Below, one piece after another: positions 11,119 through 22,505 of a stretch of DNA of 64,000 nt. The translations under genes were made by a program, and so were the position numbers. This DNA comes from Cordilura impudica (taxonomy: Eukaryota > Arthropoda > Insecta > Diptera > Scathophagidae). How positions within the stretch are numbered: the stretch's first letter is position 1; each line of letters begins with the position of its first letter. The notes beneath the pieces were generated by a model, which worked only from the letters and a program-made list of their open reading frames with translations, made no database searches and was not told the origin of the DNA. The stretch is taken from positions 165,932,713-165,996,712 of the forward strand of contig OY821519.1 of NCBI GenBank assembly GCA_963682025.1, written 5' to 3'.

Positions 11119-11337
11119 AGCTTCAACCCCTGTAAATCACTTTCAAGTAAATTTAAAAAAGTGATAACAATAATTTCAAGTGGATAAATCGAGTGACTTT
11201 GAAACTAAGTGAATTTCATAAATAAAAAAAACTTTTGTGAACAATTAATTAACCCGTTTAAAACTAAGTACCGGTTCCACACAAACCCTTAAAAAAGGAA
11301 GAAAAAAACTTCAACGGTTTGAAAATTGAATTCAAAT

Positions 11338-11600
11338 AGTGACGAAAATCAGTGCCCAAGTAGATTAATCAAACAGGAATCAACGGACCGTCCATCTTTA
11401 AAAAATATACCACATAGTGACGAAAATCCGTGCCCAAGTAGAACAATCAAAAAGGAATCAACGGACCGTCCATCATTAAAATACACCATATAGTGACGAT
11501 ACCCGTGCCCAAAAAGTAAACAACGGACCGTCCAGCAATAAAAGGATATCACATAGTCTGCAGATGCTGAATCAAATCAACGGACCATCCAGCATGCTGA
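11338..11600 (+). repeat. Tandem repeats in the errantivirus 1 leader
   Basis: Four units start at 11338, 11415, 11491 and 11554 (77, 76, 63 and about 47 bp). Each begins TAGTGACGA (TAGTCTG in the last) and contains CAACGGACCRTCCA. Leader repeats occur at the equivalent place in several insect errantiviruses, where in gypsy they form an insulator; I see no clear Su(Hw)-type site here, so function is open. Confidence 0.88.
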
Positions 11601-12113
11601 TCCTCATATCATTTATGTAAGCAATATTTTTTTTACAAATTACGAAAACTTAGAAAAATTTTATGCTATTTATTGAAAAGAAAAATTAGAAATTCTTTTT
11701 TACTATTTGCTAGAAAAGAAAAATTTATGTTTTTAAATCATAAAGTAAAATTGCAGTAGAAAATTTTTTACTGACAGAAACGATCAAAATCATAAACAGT
11801 GAAATTATAAATTGCTAATATTGTAAAACTAAAAGGTAAAAACCTTTATTGAAAAATTTTACAAAAAAGAAAAATTGCTGTCATAAATTAACAATTAAAA
11901 ATCACAGTTAATTTCTAACTAATTAAAAATTTTTTTTTTTACAAATAATATACTTATTCAAACAAAAATTATAAAGATAAATTTACTCAACACATATAAA
12001 ACACTACACGATCACACTAATTAGACAAATACACACTTAAAACCGGGGAGGTCATAATTTGACAAATTTTATTTTACTACACCGCGAGATTGACATAAAA
12101 TTCTATTAAAATA
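11601..12113 (+). other. AT-rich untranslated leader of errantivirus 1
   Basis: A long A/T-rich stretch with runs such as AGAAAAGAAAAATT, without a reading frame, ending at the gag ATG at 12114. Confidence 0.7.
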
Positions 12114-13350
12114 ATGGAGCGGATTCAAGAAGCAGTTACTCAATTAACTGGAGCCCTCAATGCTCAAATAGAACAGATTAAAATCCTCAATAATAGAATA
12201 ACTAATTTAGAGAGAAATCCCACTCCTACTGCCCCTAGAGACGCAGCACTTCCCGCTCCTAGGACAGAAGCGGATCTTGTTGCAATTAGTAAACTACCGG
12301 ACTGTGTTAGGGATCTCCAAGTATTTGACGGTAACCCCGTCCAGTATATTTCCTGGATTCATAGTGTAGAATCTATATTGCGAGATTATGCGATAGTTAG
12401 AGATAAACCAATTTATAGGGCTATCTTACAACACGTAAGACAAAAGGTAAGAGGACCTGCCGATACAGCCTTGATATCCTATAATATCTTCGACGAAAGC
12501 TGGGATAAAATTAAAAATTGTCTATCTTTACACTACGCAGACAAACGAGATATTCGAACATTAGAATACGAGCTTAGTGCTATGTCACAACGCAACAATA
12601 CAATAGATGAATTTTACGCAAAAATTAATCACCAACTATCATTAATTATAAACAAGGTCAAAACAGACAACTATTCGACAGAAACAGTAGAAGCTTTGAT
12701 ATCAAGCTATAGGAATAGGGCATTAGATGTGTTTATCCGTGGAATTCACGGCGACGTATCAAAAATGTTGGCAATTCAGAAGCCTGGAACACTTCCCGAG
12801 GCCTATACTTCTTGCCTCGAATTTCAGAACCTGAACTTCCGAAATAATTCTATTCACCCACGCTATAATAAGAATAATACTATCACCACACCGAACAATC
12901 AGATGCACAGCTTAGGAAACCATGGCAAACCTAATGTGCCATACAGGAAATTAAACACTGGGAACAAATTCGTATTTATAATGCAACGACCCCGTATAAT
13001 AAACAGAACCGTCAATATACACAAAACGCTCCACCACCTAGGCCTATTCAACCAAAACCACCTGTTCCAATGGAAGTAGACCCCTCAATGAAATCACATC
13101 GTATTAATAACATGAACAGGCCACAAAAATCCCTTTACCAAATTTCGGTAATAGTTCCTCTAATATCCCTAGGAAACAACAGCGCATTTTTAATACTGAG
13201 ACTGTTGAAACTCATGAACAGGATCCAGCCCAAGATGATGATACCCAATATGAAGATTATCAGGAGATTGATGAAAATGAGTCGGACCTAGACTACGAAC
13301 AGGACGAACTAAATTTTATGAGGGAAGCCTCTCTAGCGTACCATACTTAG
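12114..13350 (+). pseudogene. gag: gag of errantivirus 1, two frameshifts
   Basis: Capsid precursor. The first frame runs from ATG 12114 to 13079 (321 codons) and starts with a short coiled coil (MERIQEAVTQLTGALNAQIE), followed by an alpha-helical capsid-like core. No CCHC zinc knuckle is seen, as usual for this group. The family-typical PMEVDPS motif lies in another frame (about 13070), which is open from 12935, so a frameshift is needed at about 12935-12965. A second frameshift at the AAAAATCCC run near 13125 leads to an acidic tail (QDDDTQYEDYQEIDE) ending at 13350. Pol begins in a different, overlapping frame. Not translatable as one protein. Confidence 0.85.
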
Positions 13351-16220
13351 AATTACGCCTAAGAGATGGAAAAATCCTAAAGTTTTTAGTAGACACGGGT
13401 GCAAATAAAAATTTTATTTCTGAAACTATGTCATTTAATTCCAAACCCGTCAACTCATATTTCAAAATTCGATCAGCCGCTGGCGAAATTCTCATTACAC
13501 GTAAGGTTCGGGGAAAATTCTTTAAAAGTTTAAATATAGAAAACTACTTTGATTTCGGTCGGTCGGTCGTCGGTCCGCGCAGAAATAAGGACCTCAACAA
13601 ACGAGCCTATTTATTCCAAACAATACCCTTACCCAAGTCACCTTAAAGCCGAAATAGAAAAACAAATGCACCAAATGCTCGAAGACGGTATAATAAGACC
13701 ATCAAAAAGCCCATACAATTCACCCCTGTGGATAGTTGAGAAAAAACCCAAACCAAACGGTGAAAGACAATACAGGGTGGTTGTGGACTTCAAACGATTA
13801 AATGCGGTCACCATTTCAGATGCGTACCCAATTCCTGACATTAATAGTACACTCTCTAACCTAGGGGAATGTAAGTACTTTACTACCCTTGATTTGACTT
13901 CTGGATTCCATCAGATCAGAATGAGGGATAGGGATATAGAAAAAACAGCCTTCTCGACGAATAACGGAAAGTATGAATTTTTAAGGCTGCCCTTCGGTCT
14001 TAAAAACGCACCGGCAATATTTCAACGAATGATGAACGATGTTTTGCACCCACTAATAGGTAAAGCTTGCTATGTGTACATAGACGACATTATAGTGTTC
14101 AGTAAGGATGAAAAAGAACATGTCAAAAATTTAAAAAAGGTATTTTCTTTATTAAGTGAAGCTAATCTGAAAGTAAATTTAGAAAAATCAAAATTTATGA
14201 GGACAAGTGTAGAATTTTTGGGACACGTTGTGTCGAAAGGTGGTATACAGCCTGACCCAGCTAAGATTGCTGCGATTCAACATATCCAACCACCAAAAAA
14301 TTTAAAAAACTTAAAAGTTTTCTTGGCTTAGCATCTTACTACAGAAGATTCATAAGAGATTTCGCTGCAGTAGCTAAACCTTTGACAAACTTAACCAGAG
14401 GGGTAAATGCACAAATTAAAGCAAATCAATCAAAACGGATTGTCATAACATTTGACAAAGAAGCTTTAAAATCATTCAATAATCTAAAAGAACTTCTTGT
14501 ATCATCAGAAATACTAAACTTCCCAAATTTCGAAAAACCATTTATCCTCACAACAGATGCCTCTAATTATGCAATAGGAGCCGTCCTATCTCAGGGCGAA
14601 CTTGGTAAAGACCGACCAATTACTTACCTTTCGAGATCACTTAATAAAACAGAAGAAAACTATTCCACCATTGAGAAGGAAATGTTGGCTATAATATGGT
14701 CCCTCGACAAGCTTCGCTCTTACCTCTACGGAGCTAAGGAACTTAAAATAGTAACTAATCACCAGCCACTAACGTTTGCATTAAGTAACGCTAATAATAA
14801 TGCAAAACTAAAACGCTGGAAGGCTAGGATAGAAGAATACAATTATAAACTGATTTATAAACCTGGGAAAACAAATGTGGTCGCCGATGCACTTTCTAGG
14901 CTACCACCTGAACTCAATGAATTATTATCATCCGATGATAACTCTCAACATAGCGCAGAGGAAGATAATAGTCAACTCATACCACATTGTGAAGCCCCAA
15001 TAAACGTGTTTAGAAACCAAATAATACTTTCTGAAAAAATAGATTCTAACCATTATGAAAATCCTCATGAGAACTTCCAAAGACATTATGTAAAAATTAA
15101 TAATCTCAACAAAAAGAATTTGACCAGAATATTAAACGAAAAATTAAACCCCGCTGTGCTGAATGGAATAAAAATTCCCGAAAAGTACCTCGTTTTGTTA
15201 CAAGAAGTATTTAAGGATACATTTTCTAAATTCCGGATAAGAATCACACAGAGGCTAGTGGAAGACATTTCAAATGGCGAACAACAATTTATTATTATTA
15301 AACAGGAACACAAACGAGCTCATAGGAATTCTGATGAAAACAAAAGCCAAATTCTAGAAAAATACTATTTTCCGAAAATGTCGAAAATGATCAAAGATTT
15401 TACAAAAACCTGTGAAATATGCAACAAAAATAAGTATGACAGACATCCTCCTAACCCCGAATTACAACCAACTCCAATTCCATCATATCCTACAGAAATT
15501 CTACATATTGACATAATGGAAATTCGAAAGGAAAAATTTATTACATGTGTCGATAAATTCTCAAAATACGCGAAATTTTTCCACATAAAAAATAAATCTA
15601 TCTTACACATTCGGGATAAGATGATAAAATTACTTCATTTCTTTTCCGCGCCCAAAATGCTTGTAATGGATAATGAAGGTAGTTTTATTAGTCCAATAGT
15701 TTTGAATTATATCGAAGGGCTAGGGATTGAAACATATTTCGCACCACCACAGAAAAGCGAGGTTAATGGCACCACTGAAAGGGTTCATTCCACAATTATT
15801 GAAATGCTGAGATGTATCCACGAAGAATATCCGGATTACTCTATTAAGGGACTGATCAATATAACAGTTGACAGATATAATAATACAATACACTCTGTCA
15901 CAAAAAAGAAACCAGCTGACATTTTTTTCGGTCGGACGGAACGAATAAATTATCAAAATTTAACAGATTTTAAGAAGATAGTTAATGAATATTTGAAAAA
16001 TGAGATAACCAGAAATCAGAAGATACAGCTTTACAGACAGAACAGTAAAAAACAAAAACCAAAGAAATACAATTCTGGCGACATAGTTTTCAAAAGGAAC
16101 AAGCAAATTAAAGGAAAAGACAAACCTTTATTTATAAAACAAACTGTCGGAAAAGATAGTAATGTTATAATTACTACCACCGACAACAAAAGAATTCACA
16201 AGTCCCACCTAAAAAATTAA
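13334..16220 (+). pseudogene. pol: pol of errantivirus 1, with deletion and frameshifts
   Basis: Encodes protease, RT, RNase H and integrase. Protease shows FLVDTGANKNF (about 13385). At about 13556-13580 a CGGT-repeat junction replaces the expected protease-RT linker and shifts the frame. RT runs 13580-14331 with VVVDFKRLNAV and catalytic YIDD (about 14080). A frameshift in an A-rich run near 14310-14330 separates it from a 612-codon frame (14382-16220) carrying RNase H (TTDASNYAIGAVLSQ; EKEMLAIIWS; then VTNHQPLTF, where the third acid is Asn instead of the usual Asp) and integrase: H-H-C-C finger (HKRAH, CEICNKNKYD), then Asp in HIDIME, Asp in VMDNEGSF and Glu in NGTTERVH. The RNase H change and the deletion make it inactive. 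Confidence 0.9.
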
Positions 16221-16237
16221 TATCCAATTTCAGAATC

Positions 16238-17573
16238 ATGGTACATTGGACAACTGCAACGGTGGATGTCTACGAATACAACAACCCACTAGTTACAATA
16301 AAACAAGGCCTTGGCAAGATCAGCAATGGAAATTACAAAATTATACATACAATAAATCTAAAAGAATATGAGGAAGCTGTTATAAGCATTAAGTCAACAA
16401 TTCATTACGAGATAAGAAACACAAGAACACTGCGCTTACAAATAGAATACCAGCTGATGAAAATAGAAAACATATTAGACCAACTTCACATAAGAAACTC
16501 AACAAAGACCAAAAGATCAATAAATTGGATTGGATCAGCCTGGAAGTGGATAGCAGGTAACCCTGACGCTACAGATTGGCGCAAACACTTTTTAATAAGC
16601 TAAGTTTGATAAAGGACGAGCTCGCTCAGATCGTAATGGCATGTCAGCTCGCGAAAAAGGGAATAGTACATTCCCAATTACTAAATAAGGGGGATATCGC
16701 AAGAATACTATCGCAAACTGAGACTCTCCCATATAAGAACGAACTACAGGCTCTTCAATATGCGGAACCTTCGATGGTTATATAAGACACTCTTCTCCTG
16801 TATATTATCTCCCTACCACAAACAATAGATACTCTCTTCAATAATATTCTTCTACGCTCAACGGTCAAGGACAACAAAAGAATATACTTAAGCTTCACCA
16901 ATTTCCTCATATCTCAGACAGAAAAATATGGTATTAAAGGTAACTGTGCATTAATCGAGGACGTAACTGTATGTAAGACGGACCAAATAGACACCTTAGG
17001 GTCAACACATTGTATTGTAAACATACTCAATGGAGAAAAAGCAACATGCGAATACCAAATGGTAAAACAGCCAATAGTTGAATTTATATCAGAAGGCACC
17101 ATTTTCTTGACAAATTATATTGGGAACCTGACATACGGCAACGTCTCACAAATCCTAAACGGTACTTTTATTATTAATTTCTTTAACGAGACAATTTTTC
17201 TTAACAATACCCAATATTTGAATTGGCAGACAACAACCTATCAAATTCTTCCGCCAATATTGCAGAGTAACTTAACAGAGAAAGAAATCAAATTGGACCT
17301 ACAGTATCTTCATCTCCTCCATTTGGAGAACATTAAACATTTAGATAATCTTTCGTATAAAGGCTTAGTCTCAATAGGTTCCAATTTTATAATACTTTTT
17401 TTCGGATTCATAATAATATTATTTATTCAACTATATCCCAAATACAAGAATCGTCAGGGAACACTACAATTCTCACATACAAGAAACTTTCCCGAAATCA
17501 AGTTAAATTACCCACATAAATTTTATTTTTTTTTTTACTCGATCAGCGAGACGCTGATACTCGAAAAGGGGGG
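16238..17573 (+). pseudogene. env: env of errantivirus 1, frameshifted
   Basis: Envelope glycoprotein of an insect endogenous retrovirus, which would sit in the membrane and mediate fusion. The first frame (16238-16603) lacks an obvious signal peptide; the start is probably supplied by splicing or lost. A furin-type site (KTKR followed by SINWIGS) lies at about 16510-16535, separating surface and transmembrane subunits. A frameshift near 16573 and a stop at 16783 break the gene. The remainder (16786-17573 and beyond) has many N-x-S/T sites and a C-terminal membrane anchor (FIILFFGFIIILF, about 17385-17425) with a basic cytoplasmic tail. The open frame runs on through the polypurine tract into the LTR. 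Confidence 0.85.
17563..17573 (+). other. Polypurine tract of errantivirus 1
   Basis: GAAAAGGGGGG lies directly before the 3' LTR; it would prime plus-strand DNA synthesis. Confidence 0.85.
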
Positions 17574-17948
17574 AGTTAACGTGATCAGTGAATACACTAA
17601 ATATATTGCACCTAATAAGTGCAATTGGTAACAAACATAAGAGTTCATTCACCGACACCATTAAAATTCATTGCTGACACAATCACACAATAACAACACA
17701 ACATAATATTTAGCAAATAAGCAAAACTTATTGACACCAACATAAACAACAACACAACACAACAACAACACAACACAACAACAGACACAACAGAACATTT
17801 AGCAAATAAGCAAAATATGAATAAGCTAGAATTAAGAAATAAACAAATTGTAATTTTAAAACGTAAGTTAAATATTTGTATTAAAGAAAGAAGAATTTAA
17901 TAAAAAGTTTAGTTCATATTTTCACCTCAAAACCGTTGTTCGTTAACT
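17574..17948 (+). repeat. 3' LTR of errantivirus 1
   Basis: 375 bp, identical to 10732-11106 except at two positions by eye. Followed by the TATA duplication at 17949-17952. Confidence 0.93.
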
Positions 17949-18519
17949 TATATGCATAATAGCCACTTTCACATACAAATAACTTCTCAAAAAATATGAC
18001 GTGCATTTGTACCGAATATCTTACCTCGGGTCAGAAAAATTGCTGTAGCTCAAAAAGTGCAGTCCCGATGCATGGACATGTATATACAGGAATGTAGGGG
18101 AGAGTTAGGACTACAAAATAGTAAATTTGTGTTTTGACTCAGCTTGACTCACAGGAGTTGTGCTCTATGAAGTAGGAAATTTCCGAGAAATTTGACCTTT
18201 TTTAAAAAAAAATTTTAAATTGTTCTGAAAACAGTAGAGCTTCAATTTTTTTACCAGTAATAGAAAATAAGTTAAGTTACAACATAAAATTTATTTTGTC
18301 CAAAAATCTTGAAAAACAAAAAAGTTATGATCATTTAAACTTTAAAAATTAACTAAAAATATCATAAATTTACTAAATTCTGAAAAAGCCCATTTTGGAC
18401 CACCCTGTTCTCAGTGAAATAGTTGAAATAGAGTTCTAATTTTTTGGCTCCCGAGGTTTACTACTGTCTACTTTCATATGAGTCTAATAACTTTAAAATC
18501 GGAGAACAAAAACCAAAAG
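17949..18519 (-). other. Transib 5' region distal to the transposase
   Basis: AT-rich DNA that continues the Transib after the errantivirus insertion. It should hold the Transib promoter and 5' leader. No reading frame of interest is visible. Confidence 0.6.
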
Positions 18520-18556
18520 GAGTTTTGGCCGCTATCTCAAAATATTGACCACAGTG
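18520..18556 (-). repeat. Right terminal inverted repeat of Transib
   Basis: Read inwards it starts CACTGTGGTCAATATTTTGA and ends GCGGCCAAAACTC; on the plus strand the element ends in CACAGTG. It pairs with 7750-7786. CGACG (probable target copy) follows at 18557-18561. Confidence 0.85.
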
Positions 18557-18561
18557 CGACG

Positions 18562-20373
18562 GCACTATAGAAAATTTGAGCAGGAAGCAGTTACAAGCGC
18601 CTTGTGAATTAGTGTGTTATACCAACGACGATGACATTCCTGTAGATGATGCATTGAATAGCACAGATGACGATATTGCCAATTTGATCAATGATGTTCT
18701 TCAAAATTCTTTTGAAAACATAAGAACTGATTTATTGACTGATGCTCGAGGGCAGACCTCATCGTCACCGAATCTACAAGCTCCCAATCCAGAGGAAGAA
18801 CCAAACTAAGCACGCGTTCAATAAAACACCTGAAAAGATTTCAGTACGTAGTATCAAGAGAAAGAGGCAAAATATTTCCAAACAAAATGGCCCACGAGCT
18901 AAAGTACAAAAAGGGAGTGAACTAGTTTGGGTTGAAAGTAACACTGGTGCATCAAAACCTTTTTTCCCTGATCCAAATTACACAGATTGCTCCGGACTTT
19001 TGCCACATCAACAATTCGGAAAGTTTATTGACGATGAGGTGCTGCAGATGTTATGTGATGAAACTAATGCTTATTCAGTGCAACTAGAGGGCGAAAATCC
19101 AAATATTACCATAAAAGAAATGAAGGTGTTTATTGGCATTATGATTGTCACTGGATACACATCTCGTCCTAAAAAAAGGGTTTATTGGTGCGAGGATCCC
19201 GATATGTTGTGCACAATGGTTGGCGAAAGCATGCGCCGCAATAGATTTGAAACCATATTTCGCTATATGCACTTCAAAGATAACAGCTTGGAAGATCGGG
19301 AGGACAAAATTTAGAAGACCCGTACAATTACTGATGCAGTGAAAAAACGATGACTCAATAACTTTGATCCGGAACAGGATCTCTCGTATGATGAATCTAT
19401 GGTGGAGTATTACGGTCGGCATGGTTGCAAGCAATTTATTCGAGGAAAACCGCTTCGTTTTGGGTACAAAATGTGGTGCCTCAATACACCCCTAGGATAC
19501 CTTATTAATTTCGAGATGTATCAAGGCACAAATCCATGCATTCGACAGCTGTATCCGGAATTGTATGGAAAGAATTCAGCGCCATTATTTTCCATGCTTG
19601 ATGATTTAGATGACGAAAAAAGACATATGCCGTATTGTATAAGTTTTGATAACTTATTTACTTCGACTCGTGTTTTACTCGGTTTAAAACAGCGCGGCTA
19701 TCATGGCACTGGTACAATAAGAGAAATAATGATACCCAAATCTTACCCTTTGCCTGACAAAAAGGCACTAAAAAAGAAAAAACGTGGCCACATAGAGCGC
19801 ATAAAACTGGAAGGTGCTAACATATACGTAACAAAATTGATCGACAATTCTGTTGTTTCTGTAGCTTCAACTATTTACGGAAAAGATCCAGTATCTAAAG
19901 TCGGTAGATATTCACGAGAACAAAGGCGAAAAATTTAAGTTCCCCGGCCATATGCGGTAGCCATGTACAATGCTTCAATGGGAGGTACAGATCGCATGGA
20001 TCAGAATATGAATGCACACAGAATCGCTGCAAGAGGCAAAAAATGGTGGTGGTCCATATCTACTTGGCTTATTGATATTTCAATAAATAATGCTTGGCTT
20101 TTGCATCGGAAAAGCGGTTCAGGCATGACTCAAATTGATTTTCTTCGAGCAATTTCAAGCCATTACTGCGGTAGCCTTGGCATTATAAAGCCGCCTGCAG
20201 GTTATCGTAGGCCGAAAAGCGAAGTTGAAGGCACGCTCCAAAGATACGATGGCATCGATCACTTTGTGGAGGTAATTCCAGATACTATGCGTCGACGATG
20301 CCAAGGTCCTAACTGCACAACGGTATGCATAACAATGTGTGGAAAATGCAATGTAGGCTTGTGTGCTATTTAA
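18562..20373 (+). pseudogene. piggyBac-family transposase, broken
   Basis: A DDD cut-and-paste transposase that targets TTAA. After an acidic N-terminal part (NDDDIPVDDALNSTDDD) in another frame, a single frame runs from about 18742 to 20373 with in-frame stops at 19312, a TGA near 19350 and 19936. Recognisable piggyBac parts: MRRNRFETIFRYMHF, SYDESMVEYYGRHG (first Asp), FIRGKPLRFGYKMW, CISFDNLFTS (second Asp), NASMGGTDRMDQNMNAH (third Asp), KWWWSISTW and a C-terminal Cys-rich tail (CQGPNC..CITMCGKCNVGLC). All three catalytic Asp remain. The Transib landed at the gene start: an ATG at 7739 before the Transib would read on into 18562, but that frame meets a stop soon after, so a frameshift is also needed near 18600. 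Old, inactive copy. Confidence 0.92.
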
Positions 20374-20824
20374 ATGCTTCAAACGCTATCATTTTATAAA
20401 TGTAAACTAGTTTTGGTTTTTATTACTTCTTCCTTAGTTTATTTGGTTAAAACTTTTTATTAAAATATTTACTACCTTATTTATTTTTTATTCGTCTGAA
20501 ACTCTTTTTATTGTTCGTGTACTTCGTAATAATCATATTTTGAAATGTGTACCATGTAATTTATTTTTTATTCACCTAATATTTCTTCTTTTGTTCAATA
20601 AAATCAAAAAAGTTAATGAAACGAAATCGAAAATAAAAGCCAAATAGTAATGTATGCACTAATTGCTTATGAGGACCAAAGTGACGTATACGCCACAGGC
20701 TCCAGAAAAGCCCCCTGTCAATAGTTTGAAATTTTTTTCCGATTTGCATTTAGATGCTTAAAACTAGCGTGTGCTAATAATTTCAACATTCTACGTCAAT
20801 TTTAAGAGTCTTGTCCTTAATGGG
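20374..20824 (+). other. 3' untranslated region and right end of piggyBac
   Basis: AT-rich, with an AATAAAA polyadenylation-type signal near 20597. The element appears to end in CCTTAATGGG at 20824, which read inwards gives CCCATTAAGG, a piggyBac-like terminus, and is followed by TTAA (20825-20828). In the other array units the same TTAA is followed by the same TACTAAAGGG, so this is a real junction of piggyBac with the array. Confidence 0.75.
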
Positions 20825-21863
20825 TTAATACTAAAGGGATATTTGTACGAAATGAATTTCCAGGAGATCGATTAGAGACAAAAGCAAATCTGTATACTGT
20901 AGAAGAAGAGGAAAGGGAAAGGCTGCGAAAATTGATAACTGTTATAATGAGAATAAAACGTTTCGCGCGGAGGAAGTACCTAAGGGATAAGATGGTATAA
21001 TAAGGAGAAACATGGAAGGATAAGCACTTTTAAAGGAAAAGGAAAATAAGAGGGAGAGAATATTTGGTTTATTTTATTTTGCAGTATGGAGCTGATTTTA
21101 TGGAGAATTATACAGGGAACAATCTAGATTAACAGTAGACTAATTACAAATTTTCTTTATATGAAATGCAAAGGACAATTAAGATCGGCAATATAAAATA
21201 AAATTGAAATAATTTGATTTGATCAAATGTGTTATAATCTCAAGTAATAATATAGGAAAATCGACCGATGAGTGGAATTTGTGTGAAGGAATATTTCTTA
21301 CGTGGCCTGTTTAGCACTAGGGTGATTGGACCGACCAGCTCTATGGTTTTATCTGGGTGTGCATCTTTCCCTCAACCCTAGCCTCAGGTTCGCACCAATA
21401 AAATTTACTAAGAAATATCAAAAAAAAAAAAAAAAACACTAAGACACACATCTCGAGTGGGAGGAAGATATTGGCCTCATGTCGCCCTGCCCAACCATGG
21501 TCACACTTTATCCAAACTATAAACTTTGGTGACCCCGAAAATCCGCACTCCTTCACCACTTACCTTTTTTTTATCACCTTACCCCTGTTTAACTAATTTA
21601 CTCACAAGTATTGATTTTTATACTAAATTTTCAAGACATTAATTTTATTATATAACTTCTTTCCTTAATCTACTTTATATTGCTATATATTACTCATCAT
21701 TATCGACTTAACAAACAAAATTGTTCCTTTTAACAAATGCCAATTTAATTTTTTTTTGAGCTAATCTCTCTGACACCTCCCAGCCGCAGACATCTCAAAT
21801 CTTTCGTCTATTTTCCAAAAAACATTTTTACTTTCCCTTTTTATTTTTTTTCTTTTTTTTACT

Positions 21864-21974
21864 ACCGACACGCCTTGCTATCACCCTACGTTGAAGGAGC
21901 TCCCTAAAGATATCGGTTCCGCAGGTAAATATGCATACACGTTTCGCTCGACTATTATAACCGGAGGTAAATAA
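21864..21974 (+). CDS. Small frame B, unit 0 copy
   Basis: A 36-residue open stretch beginning TDTPCYHPTLKELPKD and ending IITGGK, closed by TAA. The same stretch is open in all five array units with few changes, although surrounding DNA is T-rich and non-coding. It contains a splice-donor-like GCAG/GTAAAT in its middle. There is no Met at its start, so it would be an exon. I do not recognise it. Confidence 0.35.
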   Translation, partial: TDTPCYHPTLKELPKDIGSAGKYAYTFRSTIITGGK

Positions 21975-22369
21975 TTCTTTTTCTCTAGACTAGTACTCCG
22001 GTTGTCCGTTTTACACAAAATAAATATGTGCTTATAACTATGCTTAATTAACATGCACTAACTCACTCCTAAAACTAACTATAATAATTATTATAATTTT
22101 TCCTTTTGTTTGTTTTACCATAATATTTTCTCCTATATTTTTTTTACATTGAAATTTTAACTATACTTTTAAATTCTTTTCAAATTACTTTTTATATTTC
22201 GTTTCCGGGTATAATTTAGTAATTTTTATAATATTTTTTTTCTTTCCGGTTCCTATTATCACATAATTTCAAATTTTATTTATGTTAGATTTTTGCATTT
22301 CGTTCAGGACACAATCCGATAAGTTTTATACTTTCATATTCTTTCTGTTGATTCATTTATTCCTAAATA

Positions 22370-22505
22370 ATTTCAAGCTTTTTCAGGTTGAATTTTTAAT
22401 AAAATACTCTCAACACAAATAATATCAATTACTTTTCAGGTTAATTTTTTTTATAAAATACTCTCAATAGAAATAATTTTAAGTTCTTTTCAGGTTAAAT
22501 TTTTC
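22370..22505 (+). repeat. Three tandem T-rich repeats of about 53 bp (unit 0)
   Basis: Each repeat reads AAATAATWTYAA...TTTTCAGGTT followed by TAAAATACTCTCAA. Each carries a polypyrimidine-CAG/GT junction that looks like a splice acceptor directly joined to a donor. The trio is present in every unit (about 28995-29135, 35610-35750, 49150-49285, 59660-59795). Confidence 0.8.

Larger units (their letters stand above)
10732..17948 (+). mobile_element. Errantivirus-type Ty3/gypsy element 1, gag-pol-env
   Basis: A 7.2-kb endogenous retrovirus-like element with two 375-bp LTRs, primer site, gag, pol, env and polypurine tract in the expected order, flanked by TATA duplications. I count two differences between the LTRs (near 10960 versus 17800, and 11028 versus 17870), so insertion was recent. 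Even so, gag, pol and env all carry frameshifts, several at A or T runs, and pol has an internal deletion. Some frameshifts could be long-read base-calling errors; the deletion is not. It belongs near the 17.6/297/ZAM/Idefix part of the errantiviruses by gene order and protein wording. Confidence 0.93.
7750..18556 (-). mobile_element. Transib DNA transposon, interrupted by errantivirus 1
   Basis: Transib elements move by a RAG1-like transposase and are the accepted relatives of the V(D)J recombinase. The element is bounded by 37-bp imperfect terminal inverted repeats (7750-7786 and 18520-18556) starting CAC(A/T)GTGGTCAA. It contains a minus-strand transposase gene at 8421-10349. A complete LTR retroelement (10732-17948) is inserted about 380 bp upstream of the transposase start. 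Without that insertion and one target copy the element is about 3.6 kb, normal for the family. It sits in the start of a piggyBac gene, so it is younger than the piggyBac and older than errantivirus 1. Confidence 0.88.

Noticed and set aside
18506..18556. Perfect RAG nonamer ACAAAAACC at 18506-18514 near the Transib end CACAGTG
   Set aside because: The spacer is 35 bp and the nonamer is in the wrong orientation relative to the heptamer, so it is probably chance in A-rich DNA.
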